A DNA stretch of 64,000 nt from Geodermatophilus sabuli (GTDB lineage Bacteria; Actinomycetota; Actinomycetes; Mycobacteriales; Geodermatophilaceae): the NCBI RefSeq assembly GCF_900215145.1, contig NZ_OBDO01000013.1:62001-126000 (forward strand). Reading direction: 5' to 3'. Shown in pieces: positions 52,959 through 62,239 of this stretch (position 1 is the first letter of the stretch; every line of letters starts with the position of its first letter). The translations under genes were made by a program, and so were the position numbers. Under the pieces are notes generated by a model. That model ran no database searches. It saw only the letters and a list, made by a program, of their open reading frames with translations, and had not been told where the DNA came from.

Positions 52959-54100
52959 ACATCGACGTGACCGCCCTCAAGGCGGTCGAGCGGGAGAAGG
53001 GCATCCCGGCCGACACGGTCATCGAGGCGATCGAGACCGCGCTGGTGACGGCCTACCGGCACGCGGACGGCGCGGCCAAGCACGTCCGGGTGCACGTGGA
53101 CCGCAAGAGCGGCGAGGTCGCCGTCCTGGCCCAGGAACTGGGCCCTGACGGCGAGGTCGTGCGCGAGTGGGACGACACCCCCGGCGACTTCGGCCGGATC
53201 GCGGCCAGCACCGCCAAGCAGGTGATTGTGCAGCGGCTGCGCGACGCCGAGCACGAGCAGACCTTCGGCGAGTACGTCGGCAAGGAGGGCGACATCGTCA
53301 GCGGCATCGTGCAGGCGCACGACCGCCGCAACGTCCAGGGCACCGTGCTGATCGACATCGGCAAGGTGGAGGCGGTGCTCCCGCCCACCGAGCAGGTGCC
53401 CGGCGAGACCTACACGCACGGCAGCCGGATCAAGGCCTACGTGGTGTCGGTGGCCCGCACCTTCCGCGGCCCGCAGGTCACCGTCTCGCGCACCCACCCC
53501 AACCTCGTGCGGAAGCTGTTCGCGCTGGAGGTGCCCGAGATCGCCGACGGCAGCGTCGAGATCGTGGCCGTGGCCCGCGAGGCCGGACACCGGTCGAAGA
53601 TCGCCGTCCGCACCAAGGTGCCCGGGCTCAACGCCAAGGGATCCTGCATCGGCCCCATGGGCCAGCGGGTGCGCAACGTCATGAGCGAGCTGCACGGCGA
53701 GAAGATCGACATCGTCGACTGGTCGGACGACCCGGCCACCTTCGTCGCCTCGGCCCTGAGCCCGGCACGGGTGAGCAGCGCCCACGTCGTCGATCCCCAG
53801 GCCAAGGCCGTGCGCGTCGTCGTCCCCGACTACCAGTTGTCGCTGGCGATCGGCAAGGAGGGGCAGAACGCGCGGCTGGCCGCGCGGCTGACCGGCTGCC
53901 GCATCGACATCCGCAGTGACGCCCAGGCCGACGACGCGTCGCCGTCCCCGGGGGAGGGCCGGGCGCCGCTGCGCTCCGGCGCGCAGGCCGCCGGGACCGG
54001 TGGTCCGAGCGCGCGGCGCGGCGGACCGGGTGGAGGATCACGTCCCGGTCGGGTGGCCGGTGGCCGGAGTGCGGAACACCCTGGGCGCTCCGCGCGCTAG
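52955..54100 (+). CDS. nusA: Transcription termination/antitermination factor NusA
   Basis: NusA controls pausing, termination and rRNA antitermination. The 381-residue protein has the N-terminal RNAP-binding domain, an S1 domain ([21 protein letters not shown]), KH1 ([24 protein letters not shown]) and KH2 ([18 protein letters not shown]). It lacks the C-terminal acidic repeats of enterobacteria, as usual for actinobacteria. The last 50 residues are Gly/Pro/Arg-rich and poorly conserved. GTG 52955 lies in the rimP stop. Confidence 0.95.
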   Translation: MNIDVTALKAVEREKGIPADTVIEAIETALVTAYRHADGAAKHVRVHVDRKSGEVAVLAQELGPDGEVVREWDDTPGDFGRIAASTAKQVIVQRLRDAEHEQTFGEYVGKEGDIVSGIVQAHDRRNVQGTVLIDIGKVEAVLPPTEQVPGETYTHGSRIKAYVVSVARTFRGPQVTVSRTHPNLVRKLFALEVPEIADGSVEIVAVAREAGHRSKIAVRTKVPGLNAKGSCIGPMGQRVRNVMSELHGEKIDIVDWSDDPATFVASALSPARVSSAHVVDPQAKAVRVVVPDYQLSLAIGKEGQNARLAARLTGCRIDIRSDAQADDASPSPGEGRAPLRSGAQAAGTGGPSARRGGPGGGSRPGRVAGGRSAEHPGRSAR

Positions 54101-54108
54101 AGTGCAAG

Positions 54109-54513
54109 GTGGCCGAATCGTCTGTCCCGGTGCGCACGTGTGTGGGCTGCCGGAAACGCGCTCCGGTCACCGATCTGCTGCGTGTCGTCGCCCGGAACGG
54201 GACTCTCGTCCCCGATCCGCGGCGGACGCTCCCCGGCCGGGGGGCGTCGTTGCACCCCAACCCGGAGTGCCTGCACGCAGCGGAGCGACGCCGGGCCTTC
54301 GTCCGGGCGCTGCGCAGCAGTGCCCCGGTCGAGGCCGGTCCGCTGCGGGCCCACCTGCTCGGCACGCCGTCCACGGCGGCCGGGGGAGCGGGGCCCGGGG
54401 CGGGCGATGGACGAACGACAGACCGCAGCAACACAGACGGATCGGCATCGGGCCGGTCCGCAGTCGAGGGCAGGACGTCGTCGGATGAGCAAGCCGTGAA
54501 GTCCCCACGATGA
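54109..54513 (+). CDS. ylxR: YlxR-family (DUF448) nucleic-acid-binding protein
   Basis: This 134-residue protein has the YlxR core in its first 75 residues: [20 protein letters not shown] and [22 protein letters not shown]. The family is a small basic RNA-binding or nucleoid-associated protein encoded between nusA and infB. The C-terminal half is Ser/Gly-rich and disordered. GTG 54109 lies nine bases after the nusA stop. A TAGAGT hexamer that overlaps that stop could give it a second, near-leaderless promoter. Confidence 0.9.
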   Translation: MAESSVPVRTCVGCRKRAPVTDLLRVVARNGTLVPDPRRTLPGRGASLHPNPECLHAAERRRAFVRALRSSAPVEAGPLRAHLLGTPSTAAGGAGPGAGDGRTTDRSNTDGSASGRSAVEGRTSSDEQAVKSPR

Positions 54514-54574
54514 CCATGCAGGACTAACAACGAGGTCGAGCGGGCCAGCCGCCGGCCTCACAAAGAGGAGATCC

Positions 54575-57500
54575 GTGCCAGGCAAAGCCCGCGTACACGA
54601 ACTCGCCAAGGAGTTCGGTGTCGACAGCAAGACCGTGCTCGCCAAGCTCAAGGAGCAGGGCGAGTTCGTGAAGTCCGCGTCCTCCACCGTCGAGGCCCCC
54701 GTGGCCCGTCGGCTCCGGGAGGCCTTCGTCGCCGGTTCCGGTGGCGGCAACCGTGGCGGCTCGGCCGCCGTTCCGAAGCCGGGTCCCCGGCCCGCTCCGC
54801 GTCCGGCCGCGCCTGCCCCGCAGGCGCCGGCGGCCTCGGTGCCGGCTGCTCCGGCTCCCGCCCCGGCCCCCTCCGCCCCCGCGGCTCCCGCCCTGGCGGC
54901 GACCCCCGCACCGCAGACGCCCTCCGCCCCGGTGGCGGGCGCTCCTGGTGCACCCGCTCCCGCCCCGCGCCCCGGTGCGGTCCGTCCCGGTGCTCCGGTC
55001 CCCGGTGCCCCGACGCCCGGCCCCCGGCCGGCGCCGGCGCCCCAGACCCCCGCGGCCAGCGCTCCGGCGCAGCAGCCGCCGGCGGCGCCGAGCGGTCCGC
55101 GTCCCGGCCCGGCCACGCCGCGTCCGGCCGGCGGTGCCACCCCGGGTGCGCAGCGCCCCGCCGGCGGCGCCCCCGGCGGTCCGCGTCCCGGCCCCCGGCC
55201 GGCTCCGCGGCCGGGTAACAACCCCTTCAGCAGCGCGCCGCGTCCGGCACCCGCCGGTGGGCCGCGTCCCGGCCCCGGCGCGGGCCCCCGGCCCGGCCCG
55301 GGCGGTCCCCGTCCGGCGCCCGGCGGCGCGCGTCCGGCTCCGGGTGCGGGTGGTCCCCGTCCGGCTCCCGGTGCGGGTGGCCCGCGTCCGGCCGCCGGTC
55401 CCGGCGGCCCGCGCCCGAACCCGGGCATGATGCCCCAGCGCCCGAGCCCCGGCATGATGCCGCCGCGGCCGGCCGGTGCCGGCCGTCCCGGTGCGCCGGG
55501 CGGCGGCGGCCGTGGCCGTCCCGGCGGTGCGCCCGGTGGCGGTGGCGGCGGCTTCCGTCCCGGTGGCGGTGGCGGTGGCGGCGGCGGTGGCGGTGCCCCC
55601 GCCGGTGGTGGCTTCCGTGGTGGCGGCGGTGGCCGCGGCCGTGGCCGTGGTGGCTCGGGTGCCGGTACCGCCGGTGCCTTCGGCCGTCCCGGTGGTCGGG
55701 GTCCGGTCCGTGGCCGCAAGAGCAAGAAGCAGCGGCGTCAGGAGTTCGACTCGATGGCGGCGCCCAGCATGGGCGGCGTCCAGTTGCCCCGTGGCAACGG
55801 ACAGACCGTCCGGCTGCCCCGTGGCGCCTCGCTGACCGACCTGGCCGAGCGCATCGGCGCCCAGCCGGCCGCGCTGGTCACCGCCTTGTTCCACCTGGGC
55901 GAGATGGTCACCGCGACGCAGTCGGTCAACGACGAGACGCTCCAGCTGCTCGGTGCCGAGATCGGCTGGGTCATCCAGGTCGTCAGCCCGGAGGACGAGG
56001 ACCGCGAGCTCCTCGAGACCTTCGACCTCACCTTCGGTGACGAGGAGGGTGACGAGGAGGACTGGTCCGCCCGTCCCCCGGTCGTGACCGTCATGGGTCA
56101 CGTCGACCACGGCAAGACCAAGCTCCTCGACGCCATCCGGAACGCCAACGTGGTGGCCCGGGAGGCCGGTGGCATCACCCAGCACATCGGCGCCTACCAG
56201 ATCGTCAGCGAGCTGGAGGGCGAGGAGCGCCCGATCACCTTCATCGACACCCCCGGTCACGAGTCGTTCACCGCGATGCGTGCCCGTGGTGCGAAGGTCA
56301 CCGACATCGTCGTGCTGGTCGTCGCGGCCGACGACGGCGTCATGCCGCAGACGGTCGAGGCGCTCAACCACGCCCAGGCCGCCGACGTGCCGATCGTGGT
56401 CGCGGTCAACAAGATCGACAAGGAGGGGGCCAACCCCGCCAAGATCCGCCAGCAGCTCACCGAGTACGGGCTGGTGGCCGAGGAGTACGGCGGCGACACG
56501 ATGTTCGTCGACGTCTCCGCGACCACCCGTCAGGGCATCGACGACCTGCTCGCGGCGATCCTGCTCACCGCGGACGCCTCGCTGGACCTGCGCGCCAACA
56601 CCGAGCAGGACCCGCAGGGTGTGGTCATCGAGGGCAAGCTGGACAAGGGCCGTGGTCCCGTCGCCACGGTGCTGGTCCAGCGCGGCACGCTGCGTCAGGG
56701 CGACTCGATCGTGGCCGGCGATGCCTACGGCCGCGTCCGGTCGCTGCTCGACGAGCACGGCAACAAGCTGAAGGAGGCCCTGCCGGCCCGGCCCGTGCAG
56801 GTCGTCGGCCTCACCTCGGTGCCGCGTGCCGGTGACACCTTCCTCGTGGTCGAGGAGGACCGGGTGGCCCGGCAGATCGCCGACCGCCGCCAGGCCCGCA
56901 TCCGCAACGCGCAGAACGCCTCCATGCGCAAGCGGATCAGCCTCGAGGACCTCGACGCCGCTCTCAAGGAGACGCGTCAGCTCAACCTGATCATCAAGGG
57001 CGACAACTCGGGCACCGTCGAGGCGCTCGAAGAGGCGCTGATGAAGATCGAGGTGAGCGACGACATCTCGCTGCGGGTCATCCACCGCGGCGTCGGTGGC
57101 ATCACCAAGAGCGACATCGACCTCGCGCTGGCCGACGACGTCATCGTCCTGGGCTTCAACGTCCGGGCCGAGGGCCAGGCCACCGAGCTGGCCAACCGCG
57201 AGGGTGTGGACGTCCGGTACTACACGGTCATCTACCAGGCCATCGACGAGATCGAGGCCGCCCTCAAGGGCATGCTCAAGCCCGAGTACGAGGAGGTCCA
57301 GCTCGGTACCGCGGAGGTCCGCGAGGTCTTCCGGGTGCCGAGGATCGGCAACGTCGCCGGTTCGCTGGTCCGCAGCGGCACGATCGTCCGCAACTCGAAG
57401 GCCCGGCTCATCCGTGACGGTGCCGTGGTCGCCGACAACCTGTCGGTGGAGTCCCTCCGCCGGTTCAAGGACGACGCGACCGAGGTCCGCGAGGGGTACG

Positions 57501-57589
57501 AGTGCGGTATCGGCCTGGGGTCGTTCAACGACATCAAGGTCGACGACGTGATCGAGACCTTCGAGATGCGCGAGAAGCCGCGCGTGTGA
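54575..57589 (+). CDS. infB: Translation initiation factor IF-2
   Basis: IF-2 brings fMet-tRNA to the 30S subunit and promotes subunit joining. The 1004-residue protein has an N-terminal IF2_N motif ([19 protein letters not shown]), followed by about 340 residues of Pro/Ala/Gly/Arg low complexity. A second IF2_N follows ([17 protein letters not shown]). The G domain is next ([12 protein letters not shown] near residue 508, [14 protein letters not shown]), and then domains II-IV to the C-terminus. The GTG start has AGAGGAG seven bases upstream. The low-complexity linker is long even for an actinobacterium. Confidence 0.97.
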   Translation: MPGKARVHELAKEFGVDSKTVLAKLKEQGEFVKSASSTVEAPVARRLREAFVAGSGGGNRGGSAAVPKPGPRPAPRPAAPAPQAPAASVPAAPAPAPAPSAPAAPALAATPAPQTPSAPVAGAPGAPAPAPRPGAVRPGAPVPGAPTPGPRPAPAPQTPAASAPAQQPPAAPSGPRPGPATPRPAGGATPGAQRPAGGAPGGPRPGPRPAPRPGNNPFSSAPRPAPAGGPRPGPGAGPRPGPGGPRPAPGGARPAPGAGGPRPAPGAGGPRPAAGPGGPRPNPGMMPQRPSPGMMPPRPAGAGRPGAPGGGGRGRPGGAPGGGGGGFRPGGGGGGGGGGGAPAGGGFRGGGGGRGRGRGGSGAGTAGAFGRPGGRGPVRGRKSKKQRRQEFDSMAAPSMGGVQLPRGNGQTVRLPRGASLTDLAERIGAQPAALVTALFHLGEMVTATQSVNDETLQLLGAEIGWVIQVVSPEDEDRELLETFDLTFGDEEGDEEDWSARPPVVTVMGHVDHGKTKLLDAIRNANVVAREAGGITQHIGAYQIVSELEGEERPITFIDTPGHESFTAMRARGAKVTDIVVLVVAADDGVMPQTVEALNHAQAADVPIVVAVNKIDKEGANPAKIRQQLTEYGLVAEEYGGDTMFVDVSATTRQGIDDLLAAILLTADASLDLRANTEQDPQGVVIEGKLDKGRGPVATVLVQRGTLRQGDSIVAGDAYGRVRSLLDEHGNKLKEALPARPVQVVGLTSVPRAGDTFLVVEEDRVARQIADRRQARIRNAQNASMRKRISLEDLDAALKETRQLNLIIKGDNSGTVEALEEALMKIEVSDDISLRVIHRGVGGITKSDIDLALADDVIVLGFNVRAEGQATELANREGVDVRYYTVIYQAIDEIEAALKGMLKPEYEEVQLGTAEVREVFRVPRIGNVAGSLVRSGTIVRNSKARLIRDGAVVADNLSVESLRRFKDDATEVREGYECGIGLGSFNDIKVDDVIETFEMREKPRV

Positions 57590-57596
57590 CGGAGGA

Positions 57597-57636
57597 CCCC
57601 GTCCCGAGCCTCGCCCCACGCGAGCTCGGGACGGGG
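57597..57636 (+). terminator. Hairpin after infB
   Basis: A 13-bp stem (CCCCGTCCCGAGC at 57597-57609 with its complement at 57624-57636) encloses a 14-base loop, eight bases after the infB stop. The outer bases (GACCCCGTCC) resemble the dispersed repeat family. Confidence 0.65.
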
Positions 57637-57682
57637 CCGGGCGGGGCTGACGTCGCCCAGCGGTGGGACGGGAGGTGATCCG

Positions 57683-57976
57683 GTGTTCACCGGGTCGCTG
57701 ACCGCCGACCTGCTGCTGGGCGACGTCCACTCGCTCAAGGGCAAGCGTGCCGTGGTCCGGCCCATCGTGGCCGAGCTGCGGCGCCGCTTCGCCGTCGCCG
57801 CCGCCGAGGTCGGCGACCAGGACCTGCACCGCCGGGTCCAGGTCGCGGTGGCCACGGTGGCGGCCGACGCCGGTCAGGTCACCGACGTGCTCGACGCCTG
57901 CGAGCGGTTGCTGGCCGAGCGGCCGGAGGTGACGCTGCTGTCGACGCACCGGCAACTGCTCTCCGACACCGACTGA
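57683..57976 (+). CDS. DUF503 family protein (YlxP-like)
   Basis: This 97-residue protein is typical of the DUF503/YlxP family found between infB and rbfA: FTGSLTADLLLGDVHSLKGKR at the start and VAVATVAADAGQVTDVLDACERL in the second half. It has a ferredoxin-like fold of unknown function. GTG 57683 has GGGAGGTG eight bases upstream. Its conserved place points to ribosome-linked work, but none is shown. Confidence 0.9.
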   Translation: MFTGSLTADLLLGDVHSLKGKRAVVRPIVAELRRRFAVAAAEVGDQDLHRRVQVAVATVAADAGQVTDVLDACERLLAERPEVTLLSTHRQLLSDTD

Positions 57977-57998
57977 GGACCCGTGCCCCACCGCTCGT

Positions 57999-58054
57999 AG
58001 AAGGACCCCCTGCCCCACCACCCGCAGGCTCGCGGCGGGCCCTGCAGGGGGGCC
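57999..58054 (+). repeat. Dispersed palindromic repeat, full-length copy before rbfA
   Basis: AGAAGGACCCCCTG at 57999-58012 pairs with CAGGGGGGCC near 58045-58054, and the interior holds CCCCACCACCCGCAGGCTCG and CGGCGGGCCC. This is the clearest full copy of the family. It lies between the DUF503 gene and rbfA. Confidence 0.65.
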
Positions 58055-58106
58055 GTGACCCCCGCTGATCCGGCGTCGCCCGACGCCCTGACCGAGGAGG
58101 GCCGTG

Positions 58107-58622
58107 ATGGCCGACCCGGCCCGCGCCCGCAAGCTGGCGGTGCGCATCCGCCAGATCGTCTCCGCCGCCATCGAGACGCAGATCAAGGACCCCCGACTCG
58201 GCATGGTGACCGTCACCGACGCCCGCGTGACCAGCGACCTGCGTGAGGCCACGGTCTTCTACACGGTGTACGGCGACGCCACCCAGGTCGAGGACTCCGC
58301 CAGGGCGCTGTCGTCGGCGACCGGCGTGCTCCGCTCCACCGTGGGCAAGCAGACCGGGATCAAGTTCGTCCCGACCCTCACGTTCATCGCCGACCACGTG
58401 CCCGACACCGCCCGCGAGCTCGACGAGGCGCTCGAGCGGGTGCGGCACGCGGACGCCGAGCTCGCCCGCCTGCGCGAGGGCGCGGCGTACGCCGGGGAGC
58501 CCGACCCCTACCGCCGTCCGGCGGAGGACGACGAGGACGGCGAGGGCCGTGCCGACACCCTGGGCGCCGGCACGGCCGACGACGGGGTCGAGGTCCCGAC
58601 CGAGAGCAGGAGCGCATCGTGA
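58107..58622 (+). CDS. rbfA: Ribosome-binding factor A
   Basis: RbfA binds the 30S neck and supports 16S rRNA 5'-end maturation and cold adaptation. The KH-like core is in residues 1-115 (ARKLAVRIRQIVSAAIETQI, DPRLGMVTVTDARVTSDLREA, FVPTLTFIADHV). The last 50 residues are acidic and disordered. ATG 58107 has GAGGAGG six bases upstream and is preferred to the GTG three bases earlier. It overlaps the next small gene by GTGA. Confidence 0.94.
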   Translation: MADPARARKLAVRIRQIVSAAIETQIKDPRLGMVTVTDARVTSDLREATVFYTVYGDATQVEDSARALSSATGVLRSTVGKQTGIKFVPTLTFIADHVPDTARELDEALERVRHADAELARLREGAAYAGEPDPYRRPAEDDEDGEGRADTLGAGTADDGVEVPTESRSAS

Positions 58623-58852
58623 GCGAAGTCGACCCGGCGCCGGCCGACGCGGACCGCAACGAGCTGGGCGGCCGCCCCGAGCCCACCGCCGGTGACCCCA
58701 CCGACGGCGGGAAGACCGGGGAGATCGGCGATGCCCCGAGCATCACCTCCGACGAGCCGGACGACGGCGGACCGGGCTTCCCCGTCGGCGGCGGCGACGT
58801 GACCGAGGAACAGGACGCGCCGCCGGTCGCCGACCCCGGCCCGGGCGCGTGA
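58619..58852 (+). CDS. Small acidic disordered protein between rbfA and nrnA
   Basis: This 77-residue ORF is rich in Asp, Glu, Gly and Pro and has no hydrophobic core, cysteine or recognised domain. Its reality rests on structure: its GTG lies in the rbfA stop (GTGA) and its own stop overlaps the GTG of the next gene in the same way, so the three genes are coupled. It might be an accessory tail of RbfA function or simply a spacer frame. I know no family for it. Confidence 0.6.
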   Translation: MSEVDPAPADADRNELGGRPEPTAGDPTDGGKTGEIGDAPSITSDEPDDGGPGFPVGGGDVTEEQDAPPVADPGPGA

Positions 58853-59853
58853 GCGTCGCGCTCCCGCCCGGCACCGACATCACCGCGCGCGCCGCCGCCG
58901 TCCTCGCCGAGGCCGCCGAGCTCCGGGCGACCGTCGTCCTGTCCGGGCACGTCCAGCCCGACGCCGACGCCCTCGGCAGCACGCTCGCCCTGGCCGAGGG
59001 GCTGCGCCGTCGTGGGGCCCGCGTGCTGGCGACCTTCCCGGAGCCCTTCGTGCTGCCCGCGTCCCTGGCCTGGTTGCCCGGTGCCGAGGGGCTGGTGCCC
59101 TCCACCGCCGTCCCCGGCTCCCCGGACGTCTTCGTCAGCCTCGACGCCGCCTCGCCGGGCCGGCTCGGGGAGCTGGCGGTGCTGCTGGAGCGTGCGGCCA
59201 CCTCCGTCGTCGTCGACCACCACGCCAGCAACCCCGGGTTCGGGGCGGTCCGCGTGGTCGACCCGGCCGCGCCCGCGACGGTGGCGCTCGTCGCCGACCT
59301 GCTCGACGGGCTCGGGGTGACGCTCGACCAGCGGCTGGCCACCTGCCTCTACGCGGGCCTGGCCGCCGACACCGGGTCCTTCCGGTTCGGCAACACCCGG
59401 CCGGACACCCACGATCTCGCTGCCCGCCTGCTGGCCACCGGCATCGACCACGCCGCCATCAGCCAGCGGCTGTTCGACACCGCGCCGTTCGGCTGGCTGG
59501 GGCTGCTGTCGGTGGTCGCGGGCCGGGCCGTGCTGGAGCGCGGCGTCGGCGCCGGCCTGGTCTGGACCTGGTCGAGCACCGCCGAGGCCGCCGAGCACGG
59601 CCTGCCCGGCGAGCAGCTGGAGGCGCTGGTCGACGTCGTGCGCTCCACCGAGGAGGCGGACGTGGCGTGCGTGCTCAAGGGGCAGGACGACGGGTCGTGG
59701 TCGGTGTCCCTGCGCTCCCGCGGCGCGACCGACGTCGCCCGGGTGGCCATGGCTCTGGGCGGCGGAGGTCACCGTGCCGCGGCCGGCTTCACCTCCCACC
59801 AGGACCGGGAGGGCACCATGGCGGCGGTCCGCGCGCAGCTGTGCCAGGCCTGA
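58849..59853 (+). CDS. nrnA: DHH-family nanoRNase/pAp phosphatase NrnA
   Basis: NrnA degrades 2-5 nt RNAs, dephosphorylates pAp, and in some bacteria cleaves c-di-AMP or pApA. The 334-residue protein has motif I SGHVQPDADALGSTLAL, an Asp in SLDAASPGR, the DHH motif VVDHHASNPGFG, and a DHHA1 substrate-binding domain ending GGGGHRAAAGF. The position after rbfA is usual in actinobacteria and firmicutes. The GTG start overlaps the preceding small gene. Confidence 0.93.
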   Translation: MSVALPPGTDITARAAAVLAEAAELRATVVLSGHVQPDADALGSTLALAEGLRRRGARVLATFPEPFVLPASLAWLPGAEGLVPSTAVPGSPDVFVSLDAASPGRLGELAVLLERAATSVVVDHHASNPGFGAVRVVDPAAPATVALVADLLDGLGVTLDQRLATCLYAGLAADTGSFRFGNTRPDTHDLAARLLATGIDHAAISQRLFDTAPFGWLGLLSVVAGRAVLERGVGAGLVWTWSSTAEAAEHGLPGEQLEALVDVVRSTEEADVACVLKGQDDGSWSVSLRSRGATDVARVAMALGGGGHRAAAGFTSHQDREGTMAAVRAQLCQA

Positions 59854-59908
59854 CCCACGATCATGGCCGTGTGACCACCTCGCCGGCTCATCCGGTGGTC
59901 CCGGCGCC

Positions 59909-61222
59909 ATGATCGTCGAGGGGCGACGGGGGCCCGGGGTCCTCGCGCTGGCGGCGCCGGCGCTGGTCGTGCTGGCCGCCGAGCCGCTGTACCTGCTGGT
60001 CGACACCGCCGTCGTCGGCAACCTGGGCACCGTGGCGCTCGGTGGTCTGGCCATCGGCGGCGGGCTGCTGGCCTGGGCGGTGGCGCTGCTGAACTTCCTC
60101 GCCTACGGCACCACCGCCCGTGCCGCCCGCCGCGCCGGCGCCGGGGACCGGGCGGGTGCGGTCGCCGAGGGCGTGCAGGCCACGTGGCTGGCCCTCGGTC
60201 TCGGGCTGCTGGTGCTGGTCGTCTTCCAGGCGCTGGCCGGACCGCTGACCCGCACGCTCGCCGGCGGTGCCGGTCCCGTCGCGGCCGCGGGTGAGACGTG
60301 GTTGCGCATCGCCGGCCTGGGCGCGCCGTTGCTGCTGGTGTCGCTGGCCGGCAACGGCTGGCTGCGCGGTGTGCAGGAGCTGCGGCGGCCCATGCGCTAC
60401 GTGCTCGCCGGCAGCCTGGTCAGCCTGGTGCTGTGTCCGCTCCTGGTGCACGCGGCCGGCCTGGGGCTGCCCGGCTCGGCCGTCGCGAACGTCGCCGGGC
60501 AGGCGGTCTCGGCGGCGCTCTTCGTCCGCGCGATCCTGCGGGAGGAGGTCGGCTGGCGTCCTCGCCCGGCGGCCATCCGGGCGCAGCTGGTCATCGGGCG
60601 CGACCTGCTCCTGCGCGCGGCCGTCCTCCAGCTCGCCTTCCTCGTCGCGACCGGCGTGGTGGCGCGGGCCGGCACCGCGGAGCTCGGCGCCCACCAGATC
60701 GCGATCCAGCTGTTCTTCTTCCTCGCCCTCGTGCTGGACGCCTACGCGATCGCCGCGCAGACGCTCGTCGGCCAGGCCCTGGGCGCCGGCCGGCCCGACG
60801 ACGCCCGCGCCACCGCGCGGCGGGTCACCGGATGGGGCCTGGCCACCGGCGTGCTGGTCGCCGCGGTGCTGCTCATCGTCCGCCCGGTGGTACTGCCGTT
60901 GTTCACCGACGACCCCGCGGTCGTCGCGCAGGCCGGCGTCGCCTGGTGGTTCCTCGCCGGCATGCAGCCGCTGGCAGGGGTGGTGTTCGCGCTGGACGGC
61001 GTGCTCATGGGCGCCGGCGACGTCGGCTACCTCCGCACCGTGACCATCGGCGCCGCGCTGGTGGGGTTCGTGCCGCTGTCGCTGCTGGCCGTCCCGCTCG
61101 GGTGGGGGCTGGCCGGCGTGTGGACCGGCCTCGTGCTCTTCATCGCCCTGCGGCTCGTCGCCGTCCTGGTCCGGGTGGCGGGGGACCGATGGCTGACCGC
61201 GCCTGAGACGGTGACGGCGTGA
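59909..61222 (+). CDS. MATE-family efflux transporter (DinF-like)
   Basis: This 437-residue membrane protein has twelve predicted helices in two MatE halves: APALVVLAAEPLYLLVDTAVVG at the start of the first and LELGAHQIAIQLFFFLALVL-like sequence (GAHQIAIQLFFFLALVLDAY) in the second. MATE proteins export drugs or metabolites with H+ or Na+. The second helix motif Q-T-L-V-G-Q-A-L-G-A-G is conserved. DinF-type genes often lie beside nrnA and truB in actinobacteria. Its stop overlaps truB by GTGA. The substrate is unknown. Confidence 0.9.
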   Translation: MIVEGRRGPGVLALAAPALVVLAAEPLYLLVDTAVVGNLGTVALGGLAIGGGLLAWAVALLNFLAYGTTARAARRAGAGDRAGAVAEGVQATWLALGLGLLVLVVFQALAGPLTRTLAGGAGPVAAAGETWLRIAGLGAPLLLVSLAGNGWLRGVQELRRPMRYVLAGSLVSLVLCPLLVHAAGLGLPGSAVANVAGQAVSAALFVRAILREEVGWRPRPAAIRAQLVIGRDLLLRAAVLQLAFLVATGVVARAGTAELGAHQIAIQLFFFLALVLDAYAIAAQTLVGQALGAGRPDDARATARRVTGWGLATGVLVAAVLLIVRPVVLPLFTDDPAVVAQAGVAWWFLAGMQPLAGVVFALDGVLMGAGDVGYLRTVTIGAALVGFVPLSLLAVPLGWGLAGVWTGLVLFIALRLVAVLVRVAGDRWLTAPETVTA

Positions 61223-62220
61223 GTCCACGCGACGACGACGCCCGAGTGAGCACCGCAGGGAGCGCCGGCGACCGAGGAACGGAGCGAGCGCGGAGCGGAG
61301 CCCAGGGACGCCGCCGCCCCGATGCCGACGTCCCCCCCGGTCTCCTCCTGGTCGACAAGCCCGGCGGCATGACCTCCCACGACGTCGTCGCCCGCGCCCG
61401 GCGGGTGCTCTCGGTCCGCCGGGTCGGCCACGCCGGCACCCTCGACCCGATGGCGACCGGCCTGCTGGTCCTCGGCGTGGGCGCAGCCACCCGGCTGCTC
61501 GGGTACGTGGGCGGGCACGACAAGACCTACGAGGCGACGATCCGGCTCGGGCAGTCCACGGTCACCGACGACCGCGAGGGCGAGGTCCTCACCACCACCT
61601 CCGCGGGCCACCTCGACGACGCCGCGGTCGCCGCAGCGCTGGCCGCCCAAACCGGACCGCTCCTGCAGGTGCCCTCCTCGGTGAGCGCGGTCAAGGTCGC
61701 CGGCCGCCGCTCCTACGACCGGGTGCGCGCCGGTGAGGAGGTCGTCCTGGAGCCGCGGGCGGTGACCGTCCACGGCATCGACGTGCACCGCACCACCCGG
61801 CCGAGGCCGGACGTGGTGGACGTCGAGGTGACCGTGCGCTGCACCGCCGGCACCTACATCCGCGCCATCGCCCGCGACGCCGGGGCGGCCCTGGGCGTGG
61901 GCGGCCACCTCACCGCCCTGCGCCGGACCGCCTCGGGGCCCTTCTCCGTCGCCGACGCCGCCGCCGTGGAGGACGCCGGCGCCGCGCTGGCCGCCGGTGG
62001 GGGAGCGGGCGTGCTCGGCCTGACCGACGCCGCTCGCGCCGTCTTCCCCGAGCGGGTCCTCGCCGAGGCCGAGGCGACGGCGCTCGGGTACGGCCAGCGC
62101 GTCCCCGCGACCGGGGCGCCCGGCCTGCACGCCGCGGTCGACGGCGCGGGACGGCTGGTGGCCCTGGTCGAGGACGCGGGGTCCACCGCCCGTGTCGTGG
62201 TCGGCTTCCCGCCCGGCTGA
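61219..62220 (+). CDS. truB: tRNA pseudouridine(55) synthase TruB
   Basis: TruB makes pseudouridine 55 in the T-loop of tRNAs. The catalytic Asp is in GHAGTLDPMATGLL. Other motifs are LLVDKPGGMTSHDVV, KTYEATIRLGQ, QVPSSVSAVKVAGRRSYDRVRAG and CTAGTYIRAIARD. The protein is 333 residues from GTG 61219. The first 38 residues before VPPGLLLVDKPGG are not conserved and are partly encoded by a dispersed DNA repeat that also precedes dxr, so the true start could be GTG 61246. Confidence 0.95.
   Translation: MSPRDDDARVSTAGSAGDRGTERARSGAQGRRRPDADVPPGLLLVDKPGGMTSHDVVARARRVLSVRRVGHAGTLDPMATGLLVLGVGAATRLLGYVGGHDKTYEATIRLGQSTVTDDREGEVLTTTSAGHLDDAAVAAALAAQTGPLLQVPSSVSAVKVAGRRSYDRVRAGEEVVLEPRAVTVHGIDVHRTTRPRPDVVDVEVTVRCTAGTYIRAIARDAGAALGVGGHLTALRRTASGPFSVADAAAVEDAGAALAAGGGAGVLGLTDAARAVFPERVLAEAEATALGYGQRVPATGAPGLHAAVDGAGRLVALVEDAGSTARVVVGFPPG
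61246..61286 (+). repeat. Copy of the dxr-type repeat core at the truB start
   Basis: These 41 bases begin GTGAGCACCGCAGGGAGCGC and match the core of each dxr-upstream unit (43649-43689 in unit 1) with three mismatches. Here too the element carries a GTG in frame with the gene. Confidence 0.7.
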
Positions 62221-62239
62221 GCTGTGGCAGCCTGCTGAC

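Noticed and set aside
54524..58252. A 1242-codon open frame on the minus strand opposite infB
   Set aside because: It is the antisense shadow of infB: long only because stop codons are rare at this GC content, with a repetitive translation and no domains.
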